Shown here: positions 1 to 9,057 of the stretch, in pieces
Layout: each line of letters starts with the position of its first letter
How positions within the stretch are numbered: the stretch's first letter is position 1
NCBI GenBank assembly: GCA_903915465.1
Contig: CAIWTA010000048.1
Span: forward strand, 1 to 33,878
From: an uncultured Bacteroidales bacterium
Lineage (GTDB): Bacteria > Bacteroidota > Bacteroidia > Bacteroidales > FEN-979
Length of the DNA: 33,878 nucleotides
Reading direction: 5' to 3'
The notes under the pieces: model-generated
What the model was told of the DNA's origin: nothing
What the model saw: the letters and a program-made list of their open reading frames with translations, nothing else
Databases searched by the model: none
Program-made: the position numbers and the translations under genes

Positions 1-159
1 TCCGCAACTCACACATCGCATGGTTTAAAGGTCACCTCGCAGCGGATCGACATGATGAACAAGCTCAATTCCACTTGGGCGAAGTTGAATATTGTTGATT
101 TGAAGGATATGCAGGGTTGCGCGATGGGAACCAGGGTGGAAATGATCATCCCGTTTTAA
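1..159 (+). CDS. C-terminal end of a sensor histidine kinase (partial, cut by window edge)
   Basis: The frame is open from base 1 to a TAA at 157-159 and gives 52 residues ending in GTRVEMIIPF. This resembles the end of an ATP-binding domain from LytS/YehU-type sensor kinases of Bacteroidetes. The segment SHGLKVTSQRIDMMNKLN fits the G2 glycine box followed by the usual 'RI..LN' helix, and GT(R/K)VE(M/V).IPF is the typical last strand. The rest of the protein, including any sensor region and the phosphorylated histidine, lies outside the window, so its signal is unknown. A decayed copy of this tail lies at 3630-3740. The assignment rests on the tail alone. Confidence 0.6.
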   Translation, partial: SATHTSHGLKVTSQRIDMMNKLNSTWAKLNIVDLKDMQGCAMGTRVEMIIPF

Positions 160-351
160 TATCTTTTCGGGAAAATTTCAGGGCTAAACAAAAACTGGAT
201 GCACAAAATTTCCATCAATATACTCCGGAATTTTTCTTTGTATTGATCGCGTCCAGGGATGCACTATTTATTGTCGAAAACAATTCCATTACTATCTATT
301 ACTGATATAATGTAGGTTATAATACTCATACTGGTAGCAACCAGATTGCCT

Positions 352-383
352 GTTGTATTTTAATTTAAACTTGTGTAACTTTC
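352..383 (+). promoter_or_regulatory. Possible Bacteroidetes-type promoter for the secreted protein gene at 410
   Basis: GTTG at 352-355 and TAACTTTC at 376-383, 20 nt apart, approximate the -33 TTTG and -7 TAnnTTTG consensus, with one mismatch in each. Transcription would start near 390, just before the ATG at 410. This argues against the in-frame TTG at 353 as the start codon. The rest of 160-409 shows no coding or structural signal. Confidence 0.3.
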
Positions 384-409
384 GAAGACCATTTCAGTGC
401 AAGAATTCA

Positions 410-1813
410 ATGAAGAAAACAGATGCCATTAACTGCATACAAAGCCTAATCCTTGTCTTCATATTTACACATCAGTTCTGCATGGCGCAGACTATCCAAA
501 TCAAAGGAACGGTCAGGAACGAACTCACCTCTCAGATTATACCCGGAGCCAATATCAGGATTTACAACACAACCCTGGGCGCTCCGACCGATAAAGATGG
601 CAACTTTACTTTGTCGCTTTCCAAACTTCCTGTCACTATTGTCGTCAGTTGCATTGGTTATGAACGAGCCCTGTACGACATCCTGGAGAAATCAGCCAAC
701 CCGCTCAGAATATTGCTTCGTCCTGTCACCTATGTTTTGAAGGAGGTAGAAATATCCCCGGTCAGCCATTCCGCAGTGTTTGAGGATAAAACCTATTCTG
801 TGCTCGATTATGAAATGATGGATGACCATGTTCTTCTTCTTGTTTTTCGCAATGTGGTAAAGAGTGCAGGGATGTTGCTGCTCAGCAGGACAGGAGATAC
901 ACTGGCTGTTTCCGATCTGCCCGATCTTCCACCGGAAATGCTCCGCCGGGATTTTCTTTCCAATGTCCATTATTATGCAAAATCCGGACAGACATACCAG
1001 TGTTACTACAACCCGGAACATCAAAGCCTCGATTTTTTACATCCGGTTTCCACCGATTCGCTGGAAAAATATGTCATGCCATACTTATTCAGGATTTCCG
1101 GACGCCTCTATTTCCAGGAGAAGGTATTGAACGGATTTGGGACCTCCATTGCATACTACTGCAAGGATGGAGGAAAACGCTACATCAGGAATTGCATGAA
1201 TGACAAAAAAATATCGGAATACCGGGATGACATGTCATTCTACCTCAAGTGGAACGGCGCCATCGGGACCTATGTTTTTCCAGAGGATGACATAGAAAGA
1301 GAGGACAGGTTTGACTTTTCAAAATCCCTGATCGAAGGAGGGGCGTATGGTAAAAACGAAGCCAGGGCCCACCAGTTCGAATTCTTCAACATGATCTACC
1401 CGCTATTCAAACTCACCGAAGACACTATAGCCTTTTTCAACTTCGGGAGCGACCGTCTCGAGCTGCTCGATCCCGACGGCATGGTGATTTCTAGCGCTCC
1501 CATCAGTTTTCACAAGGGCTCCATCGGTATCAACCCGCTTACAAAGAGTGACCGTGCCGAAAATGACGGCTGGCGTTGGGGAACAAAGATTCTGGTCGAT
1601 GGAGCATCCCATGACTTGTTTACAGTGTTCCTGAGAAATGGGATGGTCATGATCAGGAAGATCGATCTCAAAACTGGGAAGCTGGGTGTTGCTACCATCA
1701 TTCCATACATCTTCCCCGAAAAAATTAAACTCTACAACAACGAAGCCTTTTTCCTGTGTAAAGAGGGCGGGAACAATGAAAATTGGAAATTATTGAAATG
1801 CTACATCCGATGA
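410..1813 (+). CDS. Secreted protein with N-terminal carboxypeptidase-like regulatory domain, function unknown
   Basis: The protein has 467 residues. The ATG at 410 is chosen because it begins a clear signal peptide, MKKTDAINCIQSLILVFIFT then HQFCMAQ, with cleavage probably after MAQ; an in-frame TTG at 353 would place 19 odd residues before it. Residues about 28-115 form a CarboxypepD_reg-like beta-sandwich (GTVRNELTSQIIPGANIRI, then DKDGNFTLSLSKLP, then CIGYE), a module common on Bacteroidetes envelope proteins. The remaining 350 residues have many hydrophobic and aromatic beta strands and may form a propeller-like fold, but I recognise no enzyme motif. The next gene starts 26 nt downstream and has the same N-terminal module, so the two are probably cotranscribed. 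Their place after a kinase tail suggests an envelope role but gives no function. Confidence 0.7.
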   Translation: MKKTDAINCIQSLILVFIFTHQFCMAQTIQIKGTVRNELTSQIIPGANIRIYNTTLGAPTDKDGNFTLSLSKLPVTIVVSCIGYERALYDILEKSANPLRILLRPVTYVLKEVEISPVSHSAVFEDKTYSVLDYEMMDDHVLLLVFRNVVKSAGMLLLSRTGDTLAVSDLPDLPPEMLRRDFLSNVHYYAKSGQTYQCYYNPEHQSLDFLHPVSTDSLEKYVMPYLFRISGRLYFQEKVLNGFGTSIAYYCKDGGKRYIRNCMNDKKISEYRDDMSFYLKWNGAIGTYVFPEDDIEREDRFDFSKSLIEGGAYGKNEARAHQFEFFNMIYPLFKLTEDTIAFFNFGSDRLELLDPDGMVISSAPISFHKGSIGINPLTKSDRAENDGWRWGTKILVDGASHDLFTVFLRNGMVMIRKIDLKTGKLGVATIIPYIFPEKIKLYNNEAFFLCKEGGNNENWKLLKCYIR

Positions 1814-1839
1814 CATGCACCCTGAAGTGTTATAGAAGA

Positions 1840-3624
1840 ATGAAGACCATTGGTTTAGCTTCCATTTTGTCTGTTTTTTCCCTCTGTTCCTTTTCCCAAA
1901 CTGTTGTCCAGGGTTCGGTTAAGGATGCAGAGACAAATGAAGAACTTCCCTGGTGCAGCATCTCGGTGAAAGGAACCGGAAAAGGCGCCATTACCAACAG
2001 CGAGGGGACCTTTGTAATAACTGTCAATTTACATGCAGACACGTTGCTTTTCTCCTATGTCGGGTATAAGACCATGGAGTTGGCTTCATCCGTGGTATTT
2101 CGGAAAAGAACGGTACTCTTGGAAAGAACGGGCATCCAACTGGAGGAATTAACCGTTCATGCCGACAATGATTACCTCTACGATATCCTCGAAAAGTGCA
2201 GGAAGAACATCCTGAAAAATAAACATTATCAGGTGGCAAAGGTATATTATGGCATCGAAACCCAAACAGAGGAGCAGCCGATCGAATTGCTGGAGTGCTA
2301 TTATAACGGTTATATTGAGGGATTATCCATCAAAAATCTGGTGTTCAGAAACGGCAGGACCGGATTGGCAGAGCTCGATCAGAGGTATTTTCTAACCCTG
2401 AACTCTTCGAAGGCCATCAGCCAGGTTGACCTGGTACGTCAGGATCCTGATTACCCTTTCATCCCCTTACAATTCGCCAAAAAGAGGCTTAAAAAGATAT
2501 TCAGGCTATCTATGGAACCCGGCGAAAAGGGTTTGTACCATATAGGTTTTCAGCCATGGGAGGAGATTCGAAATCACTTCTCAGGGGAAATGTGGATTGA
2601 CAGAATAACCTTTGCCTTGGTGAAAATTGATTTAACGATCGACAACGCTGCCCGTTATCCCTTTGTCCCAATGTTTAAGGAGGATCGCCTTGGCAATGTG
2701 GATATAAAAATCAGCCACACATATAAAAATGATGGTTCTTTTATTGCGCCTGACCACATAAATTTCAGCTACCATGTCAGTTATAAAAGTATCAGAAATA
2801 ACGTGGATCTAACGATGTCGTCGGTCATTCAAAGGGAGATTTCAACCCATGGTGTGCTCAGTTTTTATGACTACAACGATCCCTTTATCATTCCCCGTTT
2901 TGATTATGATGTCAATTATGATGATTACAGGAAAATGTCAGTCATCCCGTTTAATAAAGTCTTTTGGGATAATAACAATACGCTGGTCCTCACAGAAGAG
3001 CAAAAGGAGAGCATTGGGTTTTTTGCGGATAACGGGCTGCTTGTTAATTTCGAAGAGGGAAGATATGGGAAGGACTTTCTTCAACTTACGCATTATGATT
3101 CTTCTCTTTATCAGAACTGCTATACATTCTGGGATTCCGTCAAACGATTTTCACTGAACAGGAGTTTGCCCCAGAACAAGATTTACTCACAGAGACAGAT
3201 CAACAGCAGTATTTTGACCGATCAGTACAATCTGGACAACCTGGAGGTTCAGTTGCTGCTCGATGTTACCCGGGCCGACAATAGATATTACTATAAATCC
3301 TATACTGTTTTTGATGAAAAAAAATCACATTTTCATCTTCCTGACGAACCAGAAACCAAGGCCTTCCTGAATATTTTTTTTGATCTCTGTGAAATCGAAC
3401 GTAGGAAAATGGAACACGCCCTCGATACTTCAACTTATTCGGGAACACAAATTGACTCCATCTACTATTCCGCCATTGGAAACATGAAGAAAATTACCTC
3501 AAAATACCTCCAGGAGGCGAAATTGGGAAAGAATAAGCGAGCTATGTTGAGTTGGAATGCTGCAGTATTGCGCAATCTTGGGATCGATAATTTGAAGATA
3601 TTTCAGGAAAAAGAAGAAAAATAG
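1840..3624 (+). CDS. Secreted carboxypeptidase-like regulatory domain protein, function unknown
   Basis: The protein has 594 residues. The ATG at 1840 begins the signal peptide MKTIGLASILSVFSLCSFSQ; the open frame extends upstream to 1783 but only through sequence that overlaps the previous gene. Residues about 21-105 are a CarboxypepD_reg-like domain (VQGSVKDAETNEELPWCSIS, NSEGTFVI, FSYVGYKTMEL). The long C-terminal part begins DNDYLYDILEKCRKNILKNK, resembling the region after the regulatory domain in DUF5686-type Bacteroidetes outer-membrane-associated proteins, but I cannot place it in that family with certainty. No transmembrane segment or catalytic motif is visible. It lies 26 nt behind a gene of the same architecture and is followed at once by a decayed kinase tail. 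Confidence 0.7.
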   Translation: MKTIGLASILSVFSLCSFSQTVVQGSVKDAETNEELPWCSISVKGTGKGAITNSEGTFVITVNLHADTLLFSYVGYKTMELASSVVFRKRTVLLERTGIQLEELTVHADNDYLYDILEKCRKNILKNKHYQVAKVYYGIETQTEEQPIELLECYYNGYIEGLSIKNLVFRNGRTGLAELDQRYFLTLNSSKAISQVDLVRQDPDYPFIPLQFAKKRLKKIFRLSMEPGEKGLYHIGFQPWEEIRNHFSGEMWIDRITFALVKIDLTIDNAARYPFVPMFKEDRLGNVDIKISHTYKNDGSFIAPDHINFSYHVSYKSIRNNVDLTMSSVIQREISTHGVLSFYDYNDPFIIPRFDYDVNYDDYRKMSVIPFNKVFWDNNNTLVLTEEQKESIGFFADNGLLVNFEEGRYGKDFLQLTHYDSSLYQNCYTFWDSVKRFSLNRSLPQNKIYSQRQINSSILTDQYNLDNLEVQLLLDVTRADNRYYYKSYTVFDEKKSHFHLPDEPETKAFLNIFFDLCEIERRKMEHALDTSTYSGTQIDSIYYSAIGNMKKITSKYLQEAKLGKNKRAMLSWNAAVLRNLGIDNLKIFQEKEEK

Positions 3625-3629
3625 TGGAG

Positions 3630-3740
3630 TGTTGTTGACGTGCAAGATGAGCAGAGTATTGTTTTGGGAACCATGTTGGAATCCCGTTTTAGTAACTTTT
3701 TAGAATATTTCAGGACGAAAAGAAAAACTCCCCACCGGCA
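3630..3740 (+). pseudogene. Decayed copy of a histidine-kinase C-terminal tail
   Basis: This stretch aligns with 99-205 at the left edge, covering the last ~20 codons of the kinase and about 45 nt past its stop. Shared blocks include TGGGAACCA, TCCCGTTTTA and ATTTCAGG. Read in the matching frame it gives VVDVQDEQSIVLGTMLE, against IVDLKDMQGCAMGTRVE in the intact copy. A 7-nt deletion after GGAA then shifts the frame and removes the stop. It is therefore a relic of a paralogous kinase tail and not a gene. Confidence 0.55.
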
Positions 3741-3802
3741 TTTTCAAATGGTGAAATGTTAAAATGCAAAATGGCGAAACAGTTTTCACCATTTCGCCAT
3801 TT
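3738..3802. repeat. Nested inverted repeats in a gene-free gap
   Basis: Three perfect inverted pairs interleave here. AAATGGTGAAA (3746-3756) pairs with TTTCACCATTT (3784-3794). AAATGGCGAAA (3769-3779) pairs with TTTCGCCATTT (3792-3802). GCATTTT (3738-3744) pairs with AAAATGC (3761-3767). The order A-B-A'-B' means the two 11-bp stems exclude each other or form a pseudoknot. It lies between the converging secreted-protein gene and tRNA-Met, so a terminator role or a REP-like intergenic repeat are both possible. No clean T-run follows on either strand. Confidence 0.55.
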
Positions 3803-3822
3803 CAGATTTCGCAATTGTCTTG

Positions 3823-3896
3823 TAGCGTGATCGAGAATTGAACTCGAGACCTCCGGGTTATGAATCCGACGCTCTAACCATCTGAGCTACCACGCC
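3823..3896 (-). tRNA. tRNA-Met (anticodon CAT), probably elongator
   Basis: Read on the minus strand, the sequence folds as a cloverleaf. The acceptor GGCGTGG pairs with TCACGCT (G-T wobbles at both ends) and is followed by discriminator A. The D stem is GCTC/GAGC. The anticodon loop TTCATAA carries CAT. The T arm CTCGAGTTCAATTCTCGAT... carries GTTCAAT. No CCA is encoded. The anticodon stem lacks the three G-C pairs of initiator tRNA, so an elongator tRNA-Met, or a tRNA-Ile modified with lysidine, is more likely. The exact ends could shift by one base. Confidence 0.93.
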
Positions 3897-3909
3897 ATTT
3901 TTGGGAGTG

Positions 3910-3917
3910 CAAAGATA
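3910..3917 (-). promoter_or_regulatory. -7 element before tRNA-Met
   Basis: The minus strand reads TATCTTTG, a full match to the Bacteroidetes -7 consensus TAnnTTTG, ending 13 nt before the first base of the tRNA. No TTTG is visible at the expected -33 distance. Confidence 0.5.
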
Positions 3918-3955
3918 GAAAAATCTGTAAATGAATTTTCATTCTTTGATTTTTT

Positions 3956-5314
3956 TTAACAAATCCAGATTGTCTTGATATTTACAAATTCTTTAATACC
4001 ATATTCCGATAGCTCCCTTCCATAACCTGATTTTTTTATCCCTCCGAAAGGTAATCTCGGATCAGACTTTGTCAATCCATTCACAAAAACCGCACCAGTA
4101 TTGATCTTCCGGGCAACAGCTTCCCCTCTCTTCAAATCTTTTGTCCATACGCTTCCACCAAGACCAAAAATTGAATCATTGGCCACGATGACAGCCTCCT
4201 CTTCATCTTTTACAGGAATAATTGCCACCACAGGACCAAAAGTCTCCTGATCGTAGACCGGAAACCCTTTCCTTACTTCAGTAAGGATTGTAGGCAGATA
4301 ATAATAACCATCCCTATTTGGTCTTTTACCACCGAGTATAAGGCGAGCTCCCTTCCGGATTGATTCCTGAACCTGTGCATCTATTTCATCCACCAGGTCC
4401 TTTCTTGCCATTGGACCAACATTGGTAGCTATTTCGAGCGGATCACCAATGACAAGGGATTCAAGAGCTACCTTAATTTTTTCTTCAAACTCTTTCACCC
4501 TTGATTCGACAACAATAAACCGTTTTGCTGCAATACAACTTTGTCCCTGGTTGATCATGCGGGCAGTCACTGCTATCTGCACGGCTTTGTCCATATCAGC
4601 ATCTTCCAGAACAATGAAGGAATCTGACCCGCCTAACTCCAGAACGGTCTTTTTAATATGTTTTCCTGCCGTACCTGCAACCTGGATACCGGCTGATTCA
4701 CTTCCTGTGAGCGTTACAGCCATGATATGCGGATGCGCGATGACGGGTTCGACATCCTTTGAGGGTATCATTAGTGTCCTGAAAATATTTTCCGGAAACC
4801 CTGCATCACGAAAGATAGACTCAATAGCCAGTGCACATCCCGGAACATTTGATGAATGCTTCAGTACAGCAGCATTACCTGCCATCATGGTTGGCGCGGC
4901 GAACCGGAATACCTGCCAGAAAGGGAAATTCCATGGCATCACTGCAAGAATAACCCCCAATGGTTGGAATACAACGAGACTTCGTGAGGCATCAGAGGCG
5001 AGAATTTGATCTTTTAGCAGGTTTCCCGATTCTTTTGCAAAAAACTCACAGGCATTGGCACATTTCTCGATTTCAGCCTGGGATTCACGCAGGATCTTTC
5101 CCATCTCTGTTGTCATCAGACGGGCATAAAAATCTTTATTGGTCCTCAGGATATTCGCAGCTTTACTGAAAAGTTCACCGCGGTAAGCAAAGGATGTTTC
5201 CTTCCAGGATTGCCATTCTTGCTGAACCTTCTCAAGGATTTTGTTTACTTCGGAAGAAGTGTGTTCAGGATAGTTTTTCAGCACTTCACATGTTGCCGGA
5301 TTTAGACTTTGCAT
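3956..5314 (-). CDS. NAD(P)-dependent aldehyde dehydrogenase, succinate-semialdehyde type
   Basis: A 452-residue member of the aldehyde dehydrogenase superfamily, full length for the short YneI/Sad-like succinate-semialdehyde dehydrogenases that begin with NPAT. It should oxidise an aldehyde to the acid with NAD(P)+. Active-site features are complete: N129 in MPWNFPFWQ (oxyanion), K152 in AAVLKHSS (cofactor), E226 in VLELGGSDSF (general base) and nucleophile C260 in NQGQSCIAAKR. The C-terminal LPFGGIKKSGYGRELSEYG motif is present. The natural substrate cannot be read from the sequence; succinate semialdehyde is inferred from family resemblance. It lies 11 nt downstream of uvrA on the same strand and is probably cotranscribed with it. 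Its stop lies 59 nt from the tRNA-Met gene. Confidence 0.9.
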   Translation of the reverse strand: MQSLNPATCEVLKNYPEHTSSEVNKILEKVQQEWQSWKETSFAYRGELFSKAANILRTNKDFYARLMTTEMGKILRESQAEIEKCANACEFFAKESGNLLKDQILASDASRSLVVFQPLGVILAVMPWNFPFWQVFRFAAPTMMAGNAAVLKHSSNVPGCALAIESIFRDAGFPENIFRTLMIPSKDVEPVIAHPHIMAVTLTGSESAGIQVAGTAGKHIKKTVLELGGSDSFIVLEDADMDKAVQIAVTARMINQGQSCIAAKRFIVVESRVKEFEEKIKVALESLVIGDPLEIATNVGPMARKDLVDEIDAQVQESIRKGARLILGGKRPNRDGYYYLPTILTEVRKGFPVYDQETFGPVVAIIPVKDEEEAVIVANDSIFGLGGSVWTKDLKRGEAVARKINTGAVFVNGLTKSDPRLPFGGIKKSGYGRELSEYGIKEFVNIKTIWIC

Positions 5315-5325
5315 AACTGCGGATT

Positions 5326-8148
5326 TTATTTCATTAATTTCTCTTTTAGAAATGATCCTGTATATGAATCGCTAAACATCGCCAGATCCTCCGGTGTTCC
5401 TTCAAAGACGACATTCCCGCCGTTTTCACCACCTTCTTTACCCAAATCTATGACCCAATCTGCAGATTTGATTACCTCCATGTTATGCTCAATCACAAGA
5501 ACAGAATGGCCAATATTTATTAGAGATTCAAAAGATATTAGTAATTTATGGATGTCGTGAAAATGCAAACCTGTTGTAGGTTCATCAAAAATGAAAAGTG
5601 TTGGTTTTTCATTCGTTCCTTTAGCCAGAAAGAAGGCCAGTTTTATGCGTTGAGCCTCTCCACCACTGAGCGTACTGGAGGATTGACCCATTTTGAGATA
5701 GCCTAACCCCACATCCTGAAGAGGCTTTAGCCTGGCAACGATCCGCTTTTCGGATGATGATGGTTTTGTTTCGTGACCGAAAAACCCGATTGCCTCTTCA
5801 ATTGTCATCTCCAGGATATCGACAATACTTTTCTCCCGGATCTTTACATCCAGCACTTCTTCTTTAAATCTTTTCCCTTTGCAGTTTTCACAAGTAAGAA
5901 AAATATCAGCCATGAACTGCATCTCAATCTTTACAACTCCTTCTCCTTCACATTCCTCGCAACGGCCACCTTCAATATTAAACGAGAAGTAACCTGGTTT
6001 ATACCCTCGCACTTTCGACAATTGGTGCTCAGCATATAGGTTCCTGATTTCGTCAAAAGCTTTGATATAAGTGGCCGGGTTTGACCGTGAAGAACGACCG
6101 ATCGGGTTCTGATCAACCAACTCTATGGCTCCAATCCTGTCATAGTCACCTTCAAGACGATCAAATTTACCGGTACTCTCCGAATATCCATCGAACATTT
6201 TTTTCAGCGAAGTGTAAAGAATTTTTTTGATAAGAGAAGTTTTTCCAGATCCACTGACGCCTGAAATTGCCGTAAATATATTTAGCGGGATCTTGACATT
6301 GATTGATTTTAAATTGTTCTCTCTCGCACCTTTTATCTCAATAAATTCTTTCCATTTTCTTCTTTTATTTGGATGTATGATACTTATTTTCCTGGAAAGA
6401 TATTTACCAGTAAGATTGTCATTGTCCTTCAACAATTCCGTGAATGAACCTTCAAAGACAACTTCCCCTCCATGTTGCCCTGCCAAAGGACCAATATCGA
6501 TGATACGGTCTGCCACACGAATGATTTCTTCATCGTGTTCAACTACTATTACGGTATTACCGAGATCCCTTAACCGAAGAAGCACTTTAATTAGCCGATG
6601 CGTATCTCTCGGATGAAGGCCAATACTAGGTTCATCAAGTATGTACATCGAACCAACAAGATTACTTCCTAATGCAGTAGAAAGGTTGATTCTTTGAGAT
6701 TCGCCTCCAGAAAGCGAAGCAGAGAGGCGATTCAGTGTAAGATAACCAAGTCCGACATCATCCAGCACTTCAAGACGGTTACTGATTTCCTTTATTAATC
6801 GGTTGGATAATGACCTTTCATAGGTTGTAAGCTCCAGTGAAGCAAAATATCCTATCAGAGAATTTACAGGAATTAAAACAAGCTCATTGATAGACTTTCC
6901 ATTGATTTTTACATAACCGGCATCTTTCCGAAGTCGAGTGCCTTTACATTCCGGACAGGTTGTCTTTCCTCTGTATCGCGACATCATTACCCGATATTGG
7001 ACCTTATAATTCTGATGTTCTACAAATTCAAAAAACTCATTGAGGCCGTGAAAAAATTCATTCCCTGTCCATAACAGTTCTATTTGCTCAGACGTTAGTT
7101 CATAAATCGGTTTGTGGATTGGGAAATCAAACTTATATGCATTCATAACAAGTTCGTTCTTCCATTCTCCCATTTTTTCTCCCCGCCAACTGGCTATAGC
7201 ATCTTCAAAGATGGAAAGATTCTTGTTTGGCATTACGAGATCTTCATCAATTCCGATGACGGTTCCAAATCCTTCACATGTTTTACAGGCGCCGTATGGA
7301 TTATTAAAAGCGAAAAGATTTGTCGATGGTTCTTCAAACTGGATACCATCTGCTTCATATCTGTTTGAAAAAAAAATCCTTCTTTTTGGTTCGCCGGAGA
7401 ATTCTAACATACAATCTCCATGACTCTCGTAAAATGCAGTCTGAACAGAATCTGTTATTCTTCCGGCCAGATCATTATCCTTATGATGAACTGTTAACCT
7501 ATCAACCAACAAATAAATCTCTTTATCGAAGCATTTAGTTTCATGGTCTATTTCGTCAATTCTAAGAGTTTCGCTACCTATCATGACGCGTGTAAATCCT
7601 TGCTGCATCAGCAGATTGCATTTGGCTTTCAAATCACCACGTTTGTCTGTAAGAGGAATAGGGGAGAAGATGTTGACCGGAGTATTTTCAGGTAGAGTAA
7701 GAATGAAGTCAGCTACATCGCTGATGCTATCACGTTTCACTAAATTTCCGGATACCGGGGAATAGGTTTTCCCAACTCTGGCAAAAAGCAGCTTTAAGTA
7801 TTCATAAATTTCTGTTGAAGTTCCAACTGTAGACCGGGGGTTTGAAGAGTAAACTTTTTGTTCGATTGCAATCGCAGGAGCAATTCCCTTAATATAATCA
7901 ACATCTGGCTTGCTCATGCGACCCAGAAATTGACGTGCATAAGCGCTCAGACTTTCTACATAACGTCTCTGTCCTTCTGCATATAAAGTGTCAAATGCAA
8001 GGGATGATTTGCCTGAACCTGAGAGCCCGGTAATCACGACAAACTTATTCCGGGGTATTGCAATACTGATATTCTTAAGATTATTGACTCGTGCTCCTTT
8101 TATTATGATAAAATCTCTCGGGTCAAGAAGGTCAACATTATTCGCCAT
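5326..8148 (-). CDS. uvrA: Excinuclease ABC subunit A
   Basis: A 940-residue UvrA, the damage-sensing ATPase of nucleotide excision repair, which works with UvrB in the cytoplasm. The ATG at 8148 ([10 protein letters not shown]) is preferred over an in-frame TTG two codons upstream. The first Walker A is [10 protein letters not shown] at residues 41-50, followed by the UvrA signature [21 protein letters not shown]. Zinc-binding cysteines are visible in [10 protein letters not shown] and in the C-terminal CEECEGEG...CENCKGKRF. The second Walker A is [13 protein letters not shown] signatures are [17 protein letters not shown] and [18 protein letters not shown], and Walker B motifs are [13 protein letters not shown] and [13 protein letters not shown]. 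All parts are intact. Many Bacteroidetes carry two uvrA paralogues; which one this is cannot be told here. Confidence 0.97.
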   Translation of the reverse strand: MANNVDLLDPRDFIIIKGARVNNLKNISIAIPRNKFVVITGLSGSGKSSLAFDTLYAEGQRRYVESLSAYARQFLGRMSKPDVDYIKGIAPAIAIEQKVYSSNPRSTVGTSTEIYEYLKLLFARVGKTYSPVSGNLVKRDSISDVADFILTLPENTPVNIFSPIPLTDKRGDLKAKCNLLMQQGFTRVMIGSETLRIDEIDHETKCFDKEIYLLVDRLTVHHKDNDLAGRITDSVQTAFYESHGDCMLEFSGEPKRRIFFSNRYEADGIQFEEPSTNLFAFNNPYGACKTCEGFGTVIGIDEDLVMPNKNLSIFEDAIASWRGEKMGEWKNELVMNAYKFDFPIHKPIYELTSEQIELLWTGNEFFHGLNEFFEFVEHQNYKVQYRVMMSRYRGKTTCPECKGTRLRKDAGYVKINGKSINELVLIPVNSLIGYFASLELTTYERSLSNRLIKEISNRLEVLDDVGLGYLTLNRLSASLSGGESQRINLSTALGSNLVGSMYILDEPSIGLHPRDTHRLIKVLLRLRDLGNTVIVVEHDEEIIRVADRIIDIGPLAGQHGGEVVFEGSFTELLKDNDNLTGKYLSRKISIIHPNKRRKWKEFIEIKGARENNLKSINVKIPLNIFTAISGVSGSGKTSLIKKILYTSLKKMFDGYSESTGKFDRLEGDYDRIGAIELVDQNPIGRSSRSNPATYIKAFDEIRNLYAEHQLSKVRGYKPGYFSFNIEGGRCEECEGEGVVKIEMQFMADIFLTCENCKGKRFKEEVLDVKIREKSIVDILEMTIEEAIGFFGHETKPSSSEKRIVARLKPLQDVGLGYLKMGQSSSTLSGGEAQRIKLAFFLAKGTNEKPTLFIFDEPTTGLHFHDIHKLLISFESLINIGHSVLVIEHNMEVIKSADWVIDLGKEGGENGGNVVFEGTPEDLAMFSDSYTGSFLKEKLMK

Positions 8149-8176
8149 TTTCAATAGGTCCAGCTCAGAAAGGCCT

Positions 8177-8184
8177 CAAAATTA
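8177..8184 (-). promoter_or_regulatory. -7 element for uvrA
   Basis: The minus strand reads TAATTTTG, a full match to TAnnTTTG, about 28 nt before the uvrA ATG at 8148. No TTTG is seen at the -33 distance. Confidence 0.45.
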
Positions 8185-8193
8185 GAATAAAAA

Positions 8194-8224
8194 TTTGCAT
8201 ATTCGATTTTTTTGTTTATTTTTG
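8194..8224 (+). promoter_or_regulatory. Consensus Bacteroidetes promoter for the sigma factor gene
   Basis: TTTG at 8194-8197 and TATTTTTG at 8217-8224 are separated by exactly 19 nt, a full match to the published Bacteroidetes primary-sigma promoter (TTTG-N19-TAnnTTTG). Transcription should start near 8232, leaving a leader of about 100 nt before the ATG at 8333. Confidence 0.75.
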
Positions 8225-8302
8225 CTGTACAAATTCTCTAACCCGCACGCTAATCTTAATCGTGCATAAATCATAGGAGGCTGGCTATCGAGTAAACATC
8301 TA

Positions 8303-8328
8303 CCTTTTTTGTAATCTAAAAAAGGAGG
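8303..8328 (+). promoter_or_regulatory. Hairpin overlapping an unusually strong Shine-Dalgarno
   Basis: AAGGAGG at 8322-8328 lies 4 nt before the ATG at 8333 and is far closer to the classical Shine-Dalgarno than is usual in Bacteroidetes. CCTTTTTT (8303-8310) and AAAAAAGG (8318-8325) form an 8-bp stem with a 7-nt loop that would cover the first half of that site. Whether the mostly A-U stem forms in vivo is an inference. Confidence 0.45.
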
Positions 8329-8332
8329 CACA

Positions 8333-8920
8333 ATGAACAGCCACTCGCTCGTTACCGATCAGGAATTGATTGGACGATACATAGCCGGAAATCAATCAAG
8401 TTTAGAAAAGTTGATCCACCGCCATAAGAATCGCGTTTTTGCATATATTCTTATGATTGTCAAAGATAAAGAGTTAGCCGAGGATCTTTTCCAGGATACA
8501 TTTATCAAGGTTATTAACACGATTCGATCAGGAGCTTATAAGGAAGAAGGAAAATTCATCCAATGGGTGATGCGCATTGCTCATAACCTGATCATTGATT
8601 ATTTCCGTAAAGCAAAAAGAATTCCGATTGTTGAAAACAAGGATGAGTACGACATTTTTGAGAAAGTCCGCATTCCCGTTGAATCTGTGGAAGAAAGGTT
8701 AATTACTGAACAGATTCATCATGATGTTAAAAAACTTATCGAATACCTCCCTCAGGAACAAAAAGAGGTTCTGATAATGAGGCATTATGGTGATATGAGC
8801 TTTAAAGATATTGCTGAAGCTACAAATGTCAGTATTAATACTGCCCTTGGGCGAATGAGGTATGCACTGATTAACCTGCGGAAACTGGTAAACGAAAACG
8901 AAATCATTTTATCCCACTAA
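8333..8920 (+). CDS. ECF-like sigma-70 family RNA polymerase sigma factor
   Basis: A 195-residue sigma factor with only regions 2 and 4. Region 2 spans about 20-95: LIHRHKNRVFAYILMIVKD, the core-binding AEDLFQDTFIKV, then W-V-M-R-I-A-H-N-L-I-I-D-Y-F-R-K. Region 4 spans about 135-190: LPQEQKEVLIMRHYGDMSFKDIAEATNVSINTALGRMRYALINLRK, a helix-turn-helix that reads the -35 element. The start is set by AAGGAGG 4 nt upstream. It has its own consensus promoter and is divergent from uvrA. No anti-sigma factor with a membrane segment follows; the next gene is a 66-residue soluble protein. The absence of a FecR-type partner points to a general regulatory role more than to polysaccharide or iron uptake, but the regulon cannot be read here. 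Confidence 0.93.
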   Translation: MNSHSLVTDQELIGRYIAGNQSSLEKLIHRHKNRVFAYILMIVKDKELAEDLFQDTFIKVINTIRSGAYKEEGKFIQWVMRIAHNLIIDYFRKAKRIPIVENKDEYDIFEKVRIPVESVEERLITEQIHHDVKKLIEYLPQEQKEVLIMRHYGDMSFKDIAEATNVSINTALGRMRYALINLRKLVNENEIILSH

Positions 8921-9057
8921 AGACGATATTTCCCTTTCTAATTCTGGTCGTAAAAATAAAGGTATAAACTTGTAACTTTATTTTTCATTTTCTGAAATAA
9001 TTTGTGTTCTTTTCTCGTTTGGTAAACAGGAATCAACGTAATATTAATTCTTTGCCT

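Noticed and set aside
117-305. A 62-codon plus-strand frame near the left edge
   Set aside because: It overlaps the kinase tail in another frame and its downstream part shows no coding character; the region after 159 is better read as intergenic.
3738-3802. The repeated units as a CRISPR array
   Set aside because: The units are short, imperfect, arranged as inverted pairs and lack regular spacers; no cas gene is present.
4422-5009. A 195-codon open frame on the plus strand inside the aldehyde dehydrogenase gene
   Set aside because: It is fully antisense to a gene whose active-site residues are all intact, and its translation shows no recognisable motif and an unnatural Ser/Thr-rich composition.
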